Of a stretch of DNA of 46,680 nt, positions 33,283 through 41,755 are shown piece by piece. The translations under genes were made by a program, and so were the position numbers. Under the pieces are notes generated by a model. The model ran no database searches and was not told the origin of the DNA. It was given only the letters and a program-made list of their open reading frames with translations. Each line of letters opens with the position of its first letter. Within the stretch, counting starts at the first letter, position 1. The stretch is taken from the NCBI GenBank assembly GCA_947165045.1, contig CAMUYW010000022.1, forward strand, positions 1 through 46,680. The letters run 5' to 3'. This DNA is from an uncultured Fibrobacter sp. Lineage in GTDB: Bacteria > Fibrobacterota > Fibrobacteria > Fibrobacterales > Fibrobacteraceae.

Positions 33283-34956
33283 ATGAAGAAAATGTTTCTT
33301 GCAAGCTGCCTTCTTGCGGCATCCGTATTTGCTGCACCATCGGCAGAAGATGTTAAGGCTGCAACCGAAAAACCGGCAGTAGAAGCTAAGGCTGCTGTGA
33401 CTAAGGCAAAGGCCGTAACTGCAACGAAAAAGGCAAAGGTTGAAAAGGCTAAGGAAGATGCAACCAAGACCGCTACCGACGCTAAAGCAGCTGCTGCTGA
33501 TGCAAAGGCAACCGCAGTAGCCGCTCCGGCAGCAGCCAAGGCCGCAACCGCAGAAGCAAAGACTGCAGCAACTAACGCTAAGGCCGCAGCAAAAACCACA
33601 GCAAAGACCGAAGCAAAAGCCGCCGCAACAAAGGCTCAAGAAACAGTAAAGGCAACAGAAGCAAAGGCCGAAGCCATAAAGACGGACGCTACAGCCGCAG
33701 CTGCTGCTAAGACCGAAGAAGTCAAGGCAGATGCAGCTGCCGCAGTCGATGCCAAGGCAGCAGAAGCAAAGGCCGCCGTAGAACCGGTTATCCCGGCTGC
33801 AGCTCCGGCTCAAGAAGCTCCGAAGACCGAAGCTAAGGCCGCAGAAGTCAAGACTCTTGAAGCACTTTCCGCTGTTCCTGAAACAAAGGCTCCGGCTGCA
33901 GAACCCGCTCCAGCTGTAGAAGTTCCAACAGCAGTCGCTCCGGCAGAAGTTGCCGTTACAGAACCGGCTACCACGGAATCCCGCAAGAAAAAGAAGATGA
34001 TCGAAAACGCCGTCTTCACCGTCAATGAAATTGACTTCGACATCAACGCAGACTTCGAACTTGAAGCAGGCAAGGTATTCTGGACAACCGAAGACGATGT
34101 TAATTCGGACAACCTTGAAACGTGGAGCGGCAAGGCTAACTTCGCCGTTCTCACTGAAACCCAAAATTTCAAGGGTAAGATCGCCCTCGCCTTCTACCCC
34201 GGTGACTTAAAGACCGACAACCATAACGGCGAAACGGGTAGCATTGAAGATTACTTCTCCCTCGATGAAGCATGGGCTTACCAGAGCAAGGATTGGTTCA
34301 GCTTCAGAGTCGGTCGTTGGGACAACACCGACAAGAACGGTGACTACTTCGGTGGCTACATCGATGGTTACAAGAACGGCTTCCTCTCCACCCAGGATCC
34401 TGAAAACCAGTTCGAATTCGGATTCGTCCCGAACGAAAACATCGACATCACCCTTTCCTTTATCAGTAAGGCAACTCACCTCAACAAGGGTGACCTCCGT
34501 CTCATATTCAACTTCCACGATCTTCCGAGCCTCGAAATGTTCGACATCCAGCTCGGCTACCGCAGCAACATTTTCGACAAAGTTCACGATAGCGACGTTG
34601 ATGTTTTCCACAATGCCTCTTTGAAGGTTCGCGCTCCGATTATTCCGAACTTCCTCACGGCATTCGGTGAAATCGCCCTCATGGACATGTCCAATGACCT
34701 CGTTGCTCCGCTCACCGGTGGTATCGAAATGAACTTCAAGACGGTTGACCGCGTCATCCTCGAAGCCGAATTCGTCCATGACCGTCACAAGAACGGCTAC
34801 TACGAAGGCAATCCGAAGCATGTCAAGGACGTTCTCGGAGCTCTCTATCTTGAAAAGGCTCTCACAGATCGCTTCTCGCTCTCCGCTGGTTTCCATAGCT
34901 ATGGTGCCACCAGAGACTTCATGCTCTCCGGCAACTTGATCGGCCGCATCAACTAG
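33283..34956 (+). CDS. Outer-membrane beta-barrel protein with a long Ala/Lys-rich N-terminal extension
   Basis: 557 residues; AAGGAGATCGAAA precedes the ATG. Residues 1-18 are a signal peptide (MKKMFLASCLLAASVFAA). Residues ~20-230 are a low-complexity Ala/Lys/Glu/Thr segment with runs such as AKAAATKAQETVKATEAKAE, likely an elongated helix or coiled coil; it turns Pro/Ala-rich (AAPAQEAPK, AAEPAPAVEVP) and ends in RKKKK. From ~235 to the end it looks like a barrel with alternating hydrophobic strands (GKANFAVLTETQNFKGKIAL, SLSAGFHSYGATRDFMLSGN). The helix could span the periplasm and touch peptidoglycan. No OmpA-type peptidoglycan domain is seen. A terminator follows. Confidence 0.85.
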   Translation: MKKMFLASCLLAASVFAAPSAEDVKAATEKPAVEAKAAVTKAKAVTATKKAKVEKAKEDATKTATDAKAAAADAKATAVAAPAAAKAATAEAKTAATNAKAAAKTTAKTEAKAAATKAQETVKATEAKAEAIKTDATAAAAAKTEEVKADAAAAVDAKAAEAKAAVEPVIPAAAPAQEAPKTEAKAAEVKTLEALSAVPETKAPAAEPAPAVEVPTAVAPAEVAVTEPATTESRKKKKMIENAVFTVNEIDFDINADFELEAGKVFWTTEDDVNSDNLETWSGKANFAVLTETQNFKGKIALAFYPGDLKTDNHNGETGSIEDYFSLDEAWAYQSKDWFSFRVGRWDNTDKNGDYFGGYIDGYKNGFLSTQDPENQFEFGFVPNENIDITLSFISKATHLNKGDLRLIFNFHDLPSLEMFDIQLGYRSNIFDKVHDSDVDVFHNASLKVRAPIIPNFLTAFGEIALMDMSNDLVAPLTGGIEMNFKTVDRVILEAEFVHDRHKNGYYEGNPKHVKDVLGALYLEKALTDRFSLSAGFHSYGATRDFMLSGNLIGRIN

Positions 34957-34976
34957 TATAAAACAAAGTACAAACA

Positions 34977-35004
34977 AAAGGCCCCAGCAATGCTGGGGTC
35001 TTTT
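34977..35004 (+). terminator. Terminator after the barrel protein gene
   Basis: AAAAGGCCCCAGC pairs with GCTGGGGTCTTTT around AAT (one G-T pair). Confidence 0.88.
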
Positions 35005-35012
35005 GTTAGCAA

Positions 35013-35042
35013 CGTCATTCCGGGCTTGCCCCGGAATCTGCC
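35013..35042 (+). repeat. Intergenic GTCAT-type hairpin repeat, copy 6
   Basis: CGTCATTCCGGGC-TTG-CCCCGGAATCTG: ATTCCGGG and CCCGGAAT pair perfectly. It follows the terminator, so it is not the terminator itself. Confidence 0.65.
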
Positions 35043-35060
35043 GATGAGGCTAACGTCGCG

Positions 35061-35258
35061 CTAAAATCCTTTACGTTCCAAGTCAAGCAAAAGCGCCTGG
35101 AGGGAATCTTCAACCGATGCACGGAAACTATTCGATCCAAGACTGCAACTTGCAACGACTTCGTTACCGGAAGAAATTCGAATAACATCAAAGCCGTTTT
35201 CGGATGTAAAGCAGACAGTCAAACCTTTATTCAGAGCTTTTTCGAGTAAATCGCGCAT
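35061..35258 (-). CDS. Small hypothetical protein, 65 residues
   Basis: The ATG at 35258 has a strong AAAGGAG seven bases upstream; a longer frame that starts at 35363 has no ribosome site. The product is soluble (MRDLLEKALNKGLTVCFTSE at the start, ASVEDSLQALLLDLERKGF at the end) with an alpha/beta look and a Cys. No family is recognised. It diverges from the TatD-family gene at 35400. Confidence 0.7.
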   Translation of the reverse strand: MRDLLEKALNKGLTVCFTSENGFDVIRISSGNEVVASCSLGSNSFRASVEDSLQALLLDLERKGF

Positions 35259-35399
35259 AGCGACTCCTTTAATGAGGGGTTCAAAAAACTTGGGTTGGCG
35301 CACCAACAAACTTAAACTAGGCTTTTTTGCTCCCAAAAACAAGCAAATAATTTTGAATTTCACTTATTTCTTTGTATTTTATGAGCGTAGAGAGCCTTT

Positions 35400-36152
35400 A
35401 TGTTCGATTTTCACATTCATATAGCACGATTACCCCAAAAAAAGCAGCTAACACAGCTGCTTCTGGACCGGAATTATGATTTTATTGCGGTCGCGTGCGA
35501 ACCGTGGGAATGGGAAGAGGTCGCTCAGTTGAAAAAGGATTTTTCGACCGAGTTAAAGCCCTTTAAATTGACATACGGCATCCACCCGATGATTGCAACG
35601 CAAGCAAACGTCGAAATGTTTGCAAAATTGCGTGAATATTTGCAAGATGAGCACGCTATGGTCGGCGAAGCGGGTATCGACAAACGGTATCCGGGGTACG
35701 AAGATGGGACTCAAGACAGCGTCTTTTTAGAGCAGGCAAAGCTCGCTTTAGAATTAAAACGGGATTTGCAAATTCATTGCGTCGGTGACTATATGCGAAT
35801 TCTAAAGCTATTGGACAAAGCTGGATTTCCGCAAGACCAAACGCAAGGTCTAGATGCACAGGATTTACAAGTGCTACCGCGAATGCAGGAATCTCCGCGA
35901 CCGATATTCCACAGGTTCGGTGGAGACTCAAGCGTTATCCCAAAGGCACTCTCCTACGGCGCCTTTTTCTCGCTACATGAAGACAGTTTCCGCAAGAAAT
36001 CGACCGCGGCAGCCATCCCGCTCATACCGCAAGAACGCATTTTCTTTGAAACCGATGCCGACGAATCTTTTCTGGAACCAGAAGAACTTGCCGAAGCTCT
36101 CGAAAACCGTCTAGAATCAGTTCGAGCCGCCTACGCCGAGAGCCGTGAGTAA
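35400..36152 (+). CDS. TatD-family metal-dependent hydrolase
   Basis: 250 residues. The metal-binding set of the TatD/amidohydrolase fold is visible in order: DFHIHIA at the start (HxH), the Glu in GEAGIDKRYPG near 97, LQIHCVGDY near 125, FHRFGG near 170 and the Asp in FETDADESF near 220. TatD enzymes are 3'-5' DNA exonucleases or phosphodiesterases, so the substrate is not assured. This copy is somewhat divergent, e.g. DFHIH at the start. The last 36 bases overlap the 3' end of mfd on the other strand (tail to tail). Confidence 0.85.
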   Translation: MFDFHIHIARLPQKKQLTQLLLDRNYDFIAVACEPWEWEEVAQLKKDFSTELKPFKLTYGIHPMIATQANVEMFAKLREYLQDEHAMVGEAGIDKRYPGYEDGTQDSVFLEQAKLALELKRDLQIHCVGDYMRILKLLDKAGFPQDQTQGLDAQDLQVLPRMQESPRPIFHRFGGDSSVIPKALSYGAFFSLHEDSFRKKSTAAAIPLIPQERIFFETDADESFLEPEELAEALENRLESVRAAYAESRE

Positions 36153-39100
36153 CGGATCTGACGATCTGACGGTCGCCGCCTGCACTTGAATGCTTGCAAA
36201 CGCTCGGAACACATCGAGCGTCTTTTTCGCCATTTCAACAGGCGTTCCGCGCCCAACTTCGAACACAGCTTGTAGCGGCGACATTCCCAAATAGCGCATG
36301 CCGCACGTGCAAAGAGCGCTGATTTCGCCAAGCACACGCGGGTCCGGCGACGGCGTTTCTGCAAACGTCGCAACGATGACGCCCTTACGGAGTGCAAGCC
36401 CCTGGATGCGCAAACGCCCTGCCAACAGCCCAAGCTCCGTCACGAGCAGCAACATGCTTGCCGGCGTTGGAATCGGGCCAAAGCGGTCCACCAATTCGTT
36501 TTCGATATTGCGGATTTCGTCCTGCGACGTGATTCGTGCAATACGCTGGTACAGCGAAATTCTCGTGAGACCGTCTTCCACGTAATCTTCGGGCAGGTAA
36601 GCATCCACGCCAATTTCCACACGCGGTTGGATTGGCTTTTCGAGAGCGCCACCGCGCAGCATTTCGACGGCTTCACGCACCAAGCGCACGTACGTTTCAA
36701 AGCCGACTTCGGCAATAAAGCCGTGCTGCTCTTGGCCGAGCAAGTTGCCCGCCCCACGGATTTCAAGGTCGCGCATGGCAAGTTGGTAGCCGCTACCGAG
36801 GTCGGTAAACTGTTCCAAAGCCTTGAGGCGGCGCATCGATTCCTGCGAGATTTCGCCACGCTGCGGAATTACGAGCAACGCCTTCGCAAGCACACTGCTG
36901 CGGCCCACGCGGCCGCGCATCTGGTAAAGCTGGCTAATGCCAAAGTGGTGCGCGTTCATGATGATAATCGTGTTCGCGTTCGGCACATCCAAGCCCGATT
37001 CAATGATGCTCGTGCTCACAAGAATATCGAACTTGCGCGAAAGGAATGCATCCATCACGCGTTCAAGCTCATGATCTTCCATCTGCCCATGCGCCACCGC
37101 GACCTTCGCTTCGGGAGCCATCGCTTCAATCTTTTCGGCAAGCGTGTTGATGGTCTGCACGCGGTCATTTACGACAAACACTTGGCCGCCACGGGCAAGT
37201 TCATCGAGAATAGCATTCTTCAAGACTTCGTCATCGCGCTGCATCAGCTTTGTTTCGACCGGCAAGCGGTTGATTGGCGGCGTATTGATGAGCGAAATAT
37301 CGCGAACGCCCGTCATGCTCAAATGCAACGAACGCGGAATCGGCGTGGCACTCATACTGAGCGTATCAACTGCAAGGCGGAGCTGGCGCAGTTTTTCCTT
37401 TTGCTTCACGCCGAACTTTTGCTCTTCGTCGATAATCAAAAGGCCCAAGTCCTTGAACTCACTCTTGTTCGATAACAGAGCATGCGTTCCGATGACTATA
37501 TTCACCGAGCCTTCAGCAACTTCCTTGAAAATTTCCTTCTTTTCTTTGGCGCTCTTGTAACGGTTCATGAGCGCAATTTTCACAGGGTAAGCGGCAAAAC
37601 GTTCGCAGAAGTTTTCGTAATGTTGAGCGGCAAGAATCGTGGTCGGCACAAGGATGGCGACCTGCTTATTCGAGGCAACGCACTTGAACGCCGCACGCAT
37701 CGCGACTTCGGTCTTTCCAAAGCCCACGTCTCCGCAAATGAGGCGATCCATCGGGCGACGGCTTTCCATGTCGCGCTTGATGTCGGCCGTGGCACGGAGC
37801 TGGTCTGGCGTCGGATCGTATTCGAACGATTCTTCGAATTCCTTTTGCATGTTGCCATCAGGCGGGAAACCGAAACCTTCGACAAGTTCGCGCTTGGCAT
37901 AAAGCTCCACGAGGTCGCGCGCAATCTTGATGACCTTTTCCTTGACGCGCTTCTTGATGTTTTCCCAAGTCTTGCTGCCGAGACGGTCCAGCTTTGTTTC
38001 AACATCGTCCGAACGATCGAGGCGTTCAATCTTTTGCAAATCCGACACCGGGAACTTTAAGCGGTCGCCGCCCTCGTATTCGAGCAAAGCGCAGTCCACC
38101 ATACCGCCGTTGACTTCAACGCGGACAAGCCCCAAATAACGGCCAATACCGTGGTCTTCGTGCGCCACGAGGTCACCGCGATTGAGCGATTCGACCATCA
38201 ACGCATTCGTGACAGAACCTGCAATTTTATGCTTGCGAGCCTTATTCGCATGGCGATTTAAAATTCTCGTTTCGGTGAGGAACGCGACATTATCGTCTTC
38301 AAGCCAAAAGCCTTCGGTCAAATTTCCGATAAAATAATCTTCGACTGGCAAACCGTCAAAAATTTCACGCAAGCGGTTCACACCACCAGGAGTCTGTGCC
38401 ATCACATAAACACGACCGCCCTTGTCGTAAAATTCTTCAATCTCTTTTGCGACAGCATCCGTGCCATTCGAGGTAAAGTCCTGCGCACGCATGTGCATCT
38501 CATGCCAGTTGCCGTCATCGACCTTCACGCGAGTCACGTCAAGCGAAGCCCTGCCCACAAACAAGCGCGAGAGTTCGCCAATCTTGAACCAAAGTTCATT
38601 CGGCGGAGCCATTCCCGGGTCCGTCACGCGAGCTTCGTCATAAGCACCGCGGAAAGCGCCATACATCTTCGAAGCCGTTTCCGAAAGCAGCGAAAGTTCT
38701 TCGAACACAAGCGACGCGCGCGGCATGTAATCCAATAGGCTAGCTACCAAACGCTGATGCACCGGACGGCGCCACCAAAGCGAATCCGGCGAACCATCCT
38801 CCCCGACCAAAACAGTTTCGGGAACCGTAAACTCGCCCATCGGGAAAAATTCAATATGCGTCAGCTGCTCCAACGAACGCTGCGAGAAAATATCGAACGC
38901 ACGGATGGATTCAATCTCGTCGCCGTAAAATTCAATACGAATCGGGTGCGGGTACAAAAGGCAGTTCACGTCGACAATGCACCCGCGAATCGAAAACTCG
39001 CCCACGCCGCTCACCATCGGCTGTTCCGTAAAACCGTGATCGAGGAACCACGGGCGAAGCGACGAAGGCTCCAGCTGGTCACCCACCTTGAGCGAACGCA

Positions 39101-39515
39101 CCTGACGCATGATTTCGCCCGGTTCAGGCAATTTCATCAAAAACGAATCGAGCGGACACACCACAACAAAAGGCTTATCCGCACGTGAAATATCACGGAA
39201 AAACTTGAGGCGTTCTTCGAGCACGCCCTCGAACGGGACCTTGATTTCGTAAGGCTTCAAGCCGAGTGATGGGAAAAAGCGAACAAACTCCTCGCCCACC
39301 ATGCTTTCAAGGTTTTCGACCCAGACTTCAGCACTGCGGTAATCCTTAGCCACAACGAGAATGTTTTGCGGGTTTTTCAAGAATCGGTTCGCTACCATCA
39401 TCGAAGCCAGCGGAACCGAAGCCCCGTTTATATGGATAGCCTCATTGTTCGCATTTTCAAAAAGCGAAATCGCCGAGAACGAATTTTCTTGAAGGAATTC
39501 CGAAATTGTGAGCAT
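36117..39515 (-). CDS. mfd: Transcription-repair coupling factor
   Basis: 1132 residues, close to the usual 1150. Mfd removes stalled RNA polymerase at DNA damage and recruits UvrA. The UvrB-like N-terminal region is at about 1-340. The RNA-polymerase interaction domain starts near 440-480 (GDLVAHEDHGIGRYLGLVRV). The translocase has Walker A GDVGFGKTEVAMRAAFKCV near 593, DEEQKFGVKQKEKLR, SMSATPIPRSLHLSMTGVRD, and STSIIESGLDVPNANTIIIM. The TRCF C-terminal domain ends the protein. The ATG at 39515 lacks a ribosome site, but TCTAAATTT ends six bases upstream, suggesting a leaderless transcript. The gene is 18 bases downstream of the next minus-strand gene. Confidence 0.97.
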   Translation of the reverse strand: MLTISEFLQENSFSAISLFENANNEAIHINGASVPLASMMVANRFLKNPQNILVVAKDYRSAEVWVENLESMVGEEFVRFFPSLGLKPYEIKVPFEGVLEERLKFFRDISRADKPFVVVCPLDSFLMKLPEPGEIMRQVRSLKVGDQLEPSSLRPWFLDHGFTEQPMVSGVGEFSIRGCIVDVNCLLYPHPIRIEFYGDEIESIRAFDIFSQRSLEQLTHIEFFPMGEFTVPETVLVGEDGSPDSLWWRRPVHQRLVASLLDYMPRASLVFEELSLLSETASKMYGAFRGAYDEARVTDPGMAPPNELWFKIGELSRLFVGRASLDVTRVKVDDGNWHEMHMRAQDFTSNGTDAVAKEIEEFYDKGGRVYVMAQTPGGVNRLREIFDGLPVEDYFIGNLTEGFWLEDDNVAFLTETRILNRHANKARKHKIAGSVTNALMVESLNRGDLVAHEDHGIGRYLGLVRVEVNGGMVDCALLEYEGGDRLKFPVSDLQKIERLDRSDDVETKLDRLGSKTWENIKKRVKEKVIKIARDLVELYAKRELVEGFGFPPDGNMQKEFEESFEYDPTPDQLRATADIKRDMESRRPMDRLICGDVGFGKTEVAMRAAFKCVASNKQVAILVPTTILAAQHYENFCERFAAYPVKIALMNRYKSAKEKKEIFKEVAEGSVNIVIGTHALLSNKSEFKDLGLLIIDEEQKFGVKQKEKLRQLRLAVDTLSMSATPIPRSLHLSMTGVRDISLINTPPINRLPVETKLMQRDDEVLKNAILDELARGGQVFVVNDRVQTINTLAEKIEAMAPEAKVAVAHGQMEDHELERVMDAFLSRKFDILVSTSIIESGLDVPNANTIIIMNAHHFGISQLYQMRGRVGRSSVLAKALLVIPQRGEISQESMRRLKALEQFTDLGSGYQLAMRDLEIRGAGNLLGQEQHGFIAEVGFETYVRLVREAVEMLRGGALEKPIQPRVEIGVDAYLPEDYVEDGLTRISLYQRIARITSQDEIRNIENELVDRFGPIPTPASMLLLVTELGLLAGRLRIQGLALRKGVIVATFAETPSPDPRVLGEISALCTCGMRYLGMSPLQAVFEVGRGTPVEMAKKTLDVFRAFASIQVQAATVRSSDPLLTALGVGGSN

Positions 39516-39521
39516 AGAGGA

Positions 39522-39530
39522 AAATTTAGA
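39522..39530 (-). promoter_or_regulatory. Candidate -10 element of a leaderless mfd transcript
   Basis: TCTAAATTT on the minus strand ends six bases before the mfd ATG, exactly as at 22622-22630. It lies between the stop of the upstream gene and the start of mfd. Confidence 0.35.
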
Positions 39531-39533
39531 AAT

Positions 39534-40685
39534 TTACCACAAATGGAAGCCAACGCCTAAATAAAACCTGTGTTTAGCATGCTTTTTATCGCGTTCATTC
39601 TCGCCATATTTAAACACATATTTTGCCTTAAGAGATAAATACCCCCCTATTGGCGCATCATGTCCCAATTCAGAAATCCATGGTCTATATTCAAATTGCA
39701 GTCCAGCCATCCATGGATCATACCCACCAACAAAAGGAACAACCTTGAAATATTTATTTTCAAAAACATCTGCGCCCAACAAAACATTCCAACCATAATG
39801 AAAATCATCATCCTGCCCATAATTAGCAGATAAAATAAAACGTTTGTATTGAAGGACAACATTCAATTCAAAGCTACCATTTGATGGGCTATAAAAATAT
39901 TCGCCTCCTATACCACCTGTATAGAACCATTCTCTGTAATAATATTTTTGAAAATTACGATTATTTTGTATTTTCCTTTCTAAAGACTCCTCTCTATGAG
40001 CCCATGAGTAAAACTCAGAACTAGGATATCTTTTCTGAAATGTCAAATACTTTGAAATTAACAATTCAAAATAAACAGAATCTTTCTCAACAAAATCATT
40101 TTTCCAAAATCCATAACGCTTACTCTCCGAAGTAGTACGAGACTTGAGGGTATCTCGTTCAAAGACAAGACTCATCAAATCAGCCAAATCTTTATACTCT
40201 TGACTCACATCTGCATTTAAAGCACGATTTAACTGTTTTCGAAGGTTTTCACGAGTTTTCAAGTTAGCATGTTTATTAAGATATTCATTTAATTCATCAT
40301 TAAAGGCAGATCTCTTAGTTTCATCCACATATCTGTATCCACTACCATACGAATAAGACTCTAGACGATTATCATAATCACGAACAAGCGCAGCAACAGC
40401 CGAATCAAGTTTACCCATTAAAAAATAAATTTGCATCAGTTCATATTTATCTAATGCATACTCTTCGTATACGGAATCCGTCAACACTTCGACATATCGA
40501 GAAGTCGCCTCATAATCCTTAGCCTGTAAAGATTGAAGCAAAGAATCACGAGCTTCTGCAAAATGACTTCTCTGCGCCTCAAGTTTTTCTATATGGAATC
40601 GACGGATTTCATTTTCTTCAAAACTTGAGCCAAAGCCCAAAACATTCAGCAATAAGACTAACGAAATTAAAACATAAACGCGCAT
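39534..40685 (-). CDS. Exported protein with helical N-terminal half and beta-barrel-like C-terminus
   Basis: 383 residues. A signal peptide is visible (VLISLVLLLNVLGFGSS). Residues ~25-200 are helical and charged with TPR-like pairs (HFAEARDSLLQSLQAKDYEA, YELMQIYFLMGKLDSAVAAL). From ~240 short alternating strands end in aromatic residues (EWFYTGGIGGEYFYSPSNGS, GYLSLKAKYVFKYG) and the protein ends FYLGVGFHLW, the aromatic end of outer-membrane barrels. It is AT-richer than its neighbours. TATATT lies seven bases before the ATG and no ribosome site is seen. No named family recognised. Confidence 0.75.
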   Translation of the reverse strand: MRVYVLISLVLLLNVLGFGSSFEENEIRRFHIEKLEAQRSHFAEARDSLLQSLQAKDYEATSRYVEVLTDSVYEEYALDKYELMQIYFLMGKLDSAVAALVRDYDNRLESYSYGSGYRYVDETKRSAFNDELNEYLNKHANLKTRENLRKQLNRALNADVSQEYKDLADLMSLVFERDTLKSRTTSESKRYGFWKNDFVEKDSVYFELLISKYLTFQKRYPSSEFYSWAHREESLERKIQNNRNFQKYYYREWFYTGGIGGEYFYSPSNGSFELNVVLQYKRFILSANYGQDDDFHYGWNVLLGADVFENKYFKVVPFVGGYDPWMAGLQFEYRPWISELGHDAPIGGYLSLKAKYVFKYGENERDKKHAKHRFYLGVGFHLW

Positions 40686-40703
40686 ATAAGAGAATATACA
40701 ATA

Positions 40704-41561
40704 TTATTCGTACGCGATGCGGCTGATTTTTCCGTCGAAATAAACGAAATCGCCGTCTTTGTAATTCCACACTGCCTGGAATTTTGTCGGGAGTTTAATT
40801 CCATCGTCACTGACTTTGTACTCGCCACAAACCGCAGACCACGGCACATATTCAATCGAACCATCAGGAGCAACGACCGCACGGTCGTTTGTCGTAAACG
40901 AAGTCATTTCATATTCGTCATTGAAATTGAAAATGCCGCTCACCGTTTGCCCGTAAGCCGAAATTGTCGCCATGACTTGATGTTCATTGATTTCTTCGAA
41001 CTTGATATAATCCTGAAGCAAGATGCTCGGAGCGAACATGCTCTCCGCCAAGAACGTCGCGAGGCATGCGCGGTCCATTTCTGCACCGGTTTGGTCAAAC
41101 AGCGTGAATACTTTTGCAATCACGCCCTTCATGCCGCCCTTGCCGTCGCGGTAATAGTCATAACCTTGAAACGGAATGCCGAACAGGCTGCTTTTGATCA
41201 TCGCTAAACGGTTTGGACTCTTGACGAAATCGTGCTGGATGTAATCAATTTTAAGCTTCGGGCCATTTTTCCCTTGACTAAACGCGACATCGCGATACTC
41301 CATCTTCAAAAGATTCATCTTCTTTTTCCCGATGTAGCCGTTCTTTTCGACAAACTTTTGGATTGCTGTTGGGAGGTTTGCGAAGTCAGCCGCAACGAAA
41401 ACTTCGCCATTTTGATACAGCGCACTCGCCGCACTCAGTTCTTTAGAATCCTTTTCAAAATCCGCTTTCAACGGCGAATACGGAATGCAGAACCAAACCA
41501 CAAGCAACAAAATAAACGCAGCAACACAACCCAACACCATCATCAACTTTTTCCTTTTCAT
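40704..41561 (-). CDS. Membrane-anchored protein, DUF6544-like
   Basis: 285 residues. One N-terminal membrane segment (VLGCVAAFILLLVVWFCIPY) is followed by an exported domain. LPTAIQKFVEKNGYIGKKKM near 60-80, then LSxx-like and LFGIPFQGYDYYRDGKGGMKG, with strands EYEMTSFTTNDRAV and YVPWSAVCGEYKVSDDG, recall the DUF6544/DUF6920 pattern (LP--VQ-Y----G, and a G-F---W). GGGTAAAAA precedes the ATG. A TATACT box lies about 45 bases upstream on the minus strand. Function unknown; the family call is from memory. Confidence 0.7.
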   Translation of the reverse strand: MKRKKLMMVLGCVAAFILLLVVWFCIPYSPLKADFEKDSKELSAASALYQNGEVFVAADFANLPTAIQKFVEKNGYIGKKKMNLLKMEYRDVAFSQGKNGPKLKIDYIQHDFVKSPNRLAMIKSSLFGIPFQGYDYYRDGKGGMKGVIAKVFTLFDQTGAEMDRACLATFLAESMFAPSILLQDYIKFEEINEHQVMATISAYGQTVSGIFNFNDEYEMTSFTTNDRAVVAPDGSIEYVPWSAVCGEYKVSDDGIKLPTKFQAVWNYKDGDFVYFDGKISRIAYE

Positions 41562-41755
41562 TTTTTACCCAAAGCAATATTCTCATCAAATCTTACGCAA
41601 AGGTAGTATAATTCGATACATCAAAAAAACACCTATTTTTACATTTTCTGCCCCATTTTACATTTTATATACTACTTTTATAGAGTCAAAAAGCAAAGAG
41701 GTTTTTGGCACGCACGACGCAACTTCGACATGAAGACGCCACACGTGCAGATATT

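Noticed and set aside
33262..34164. A 300-codon frame on the minus strand opposite the Ala/Lys-rich gene
   Set aside because: Its product is an odd Cys/Gly/Ser/Phe mixture created by the repetitive GCN/AAG codons on the other strand. It has no ribosome site or recognisable domain.
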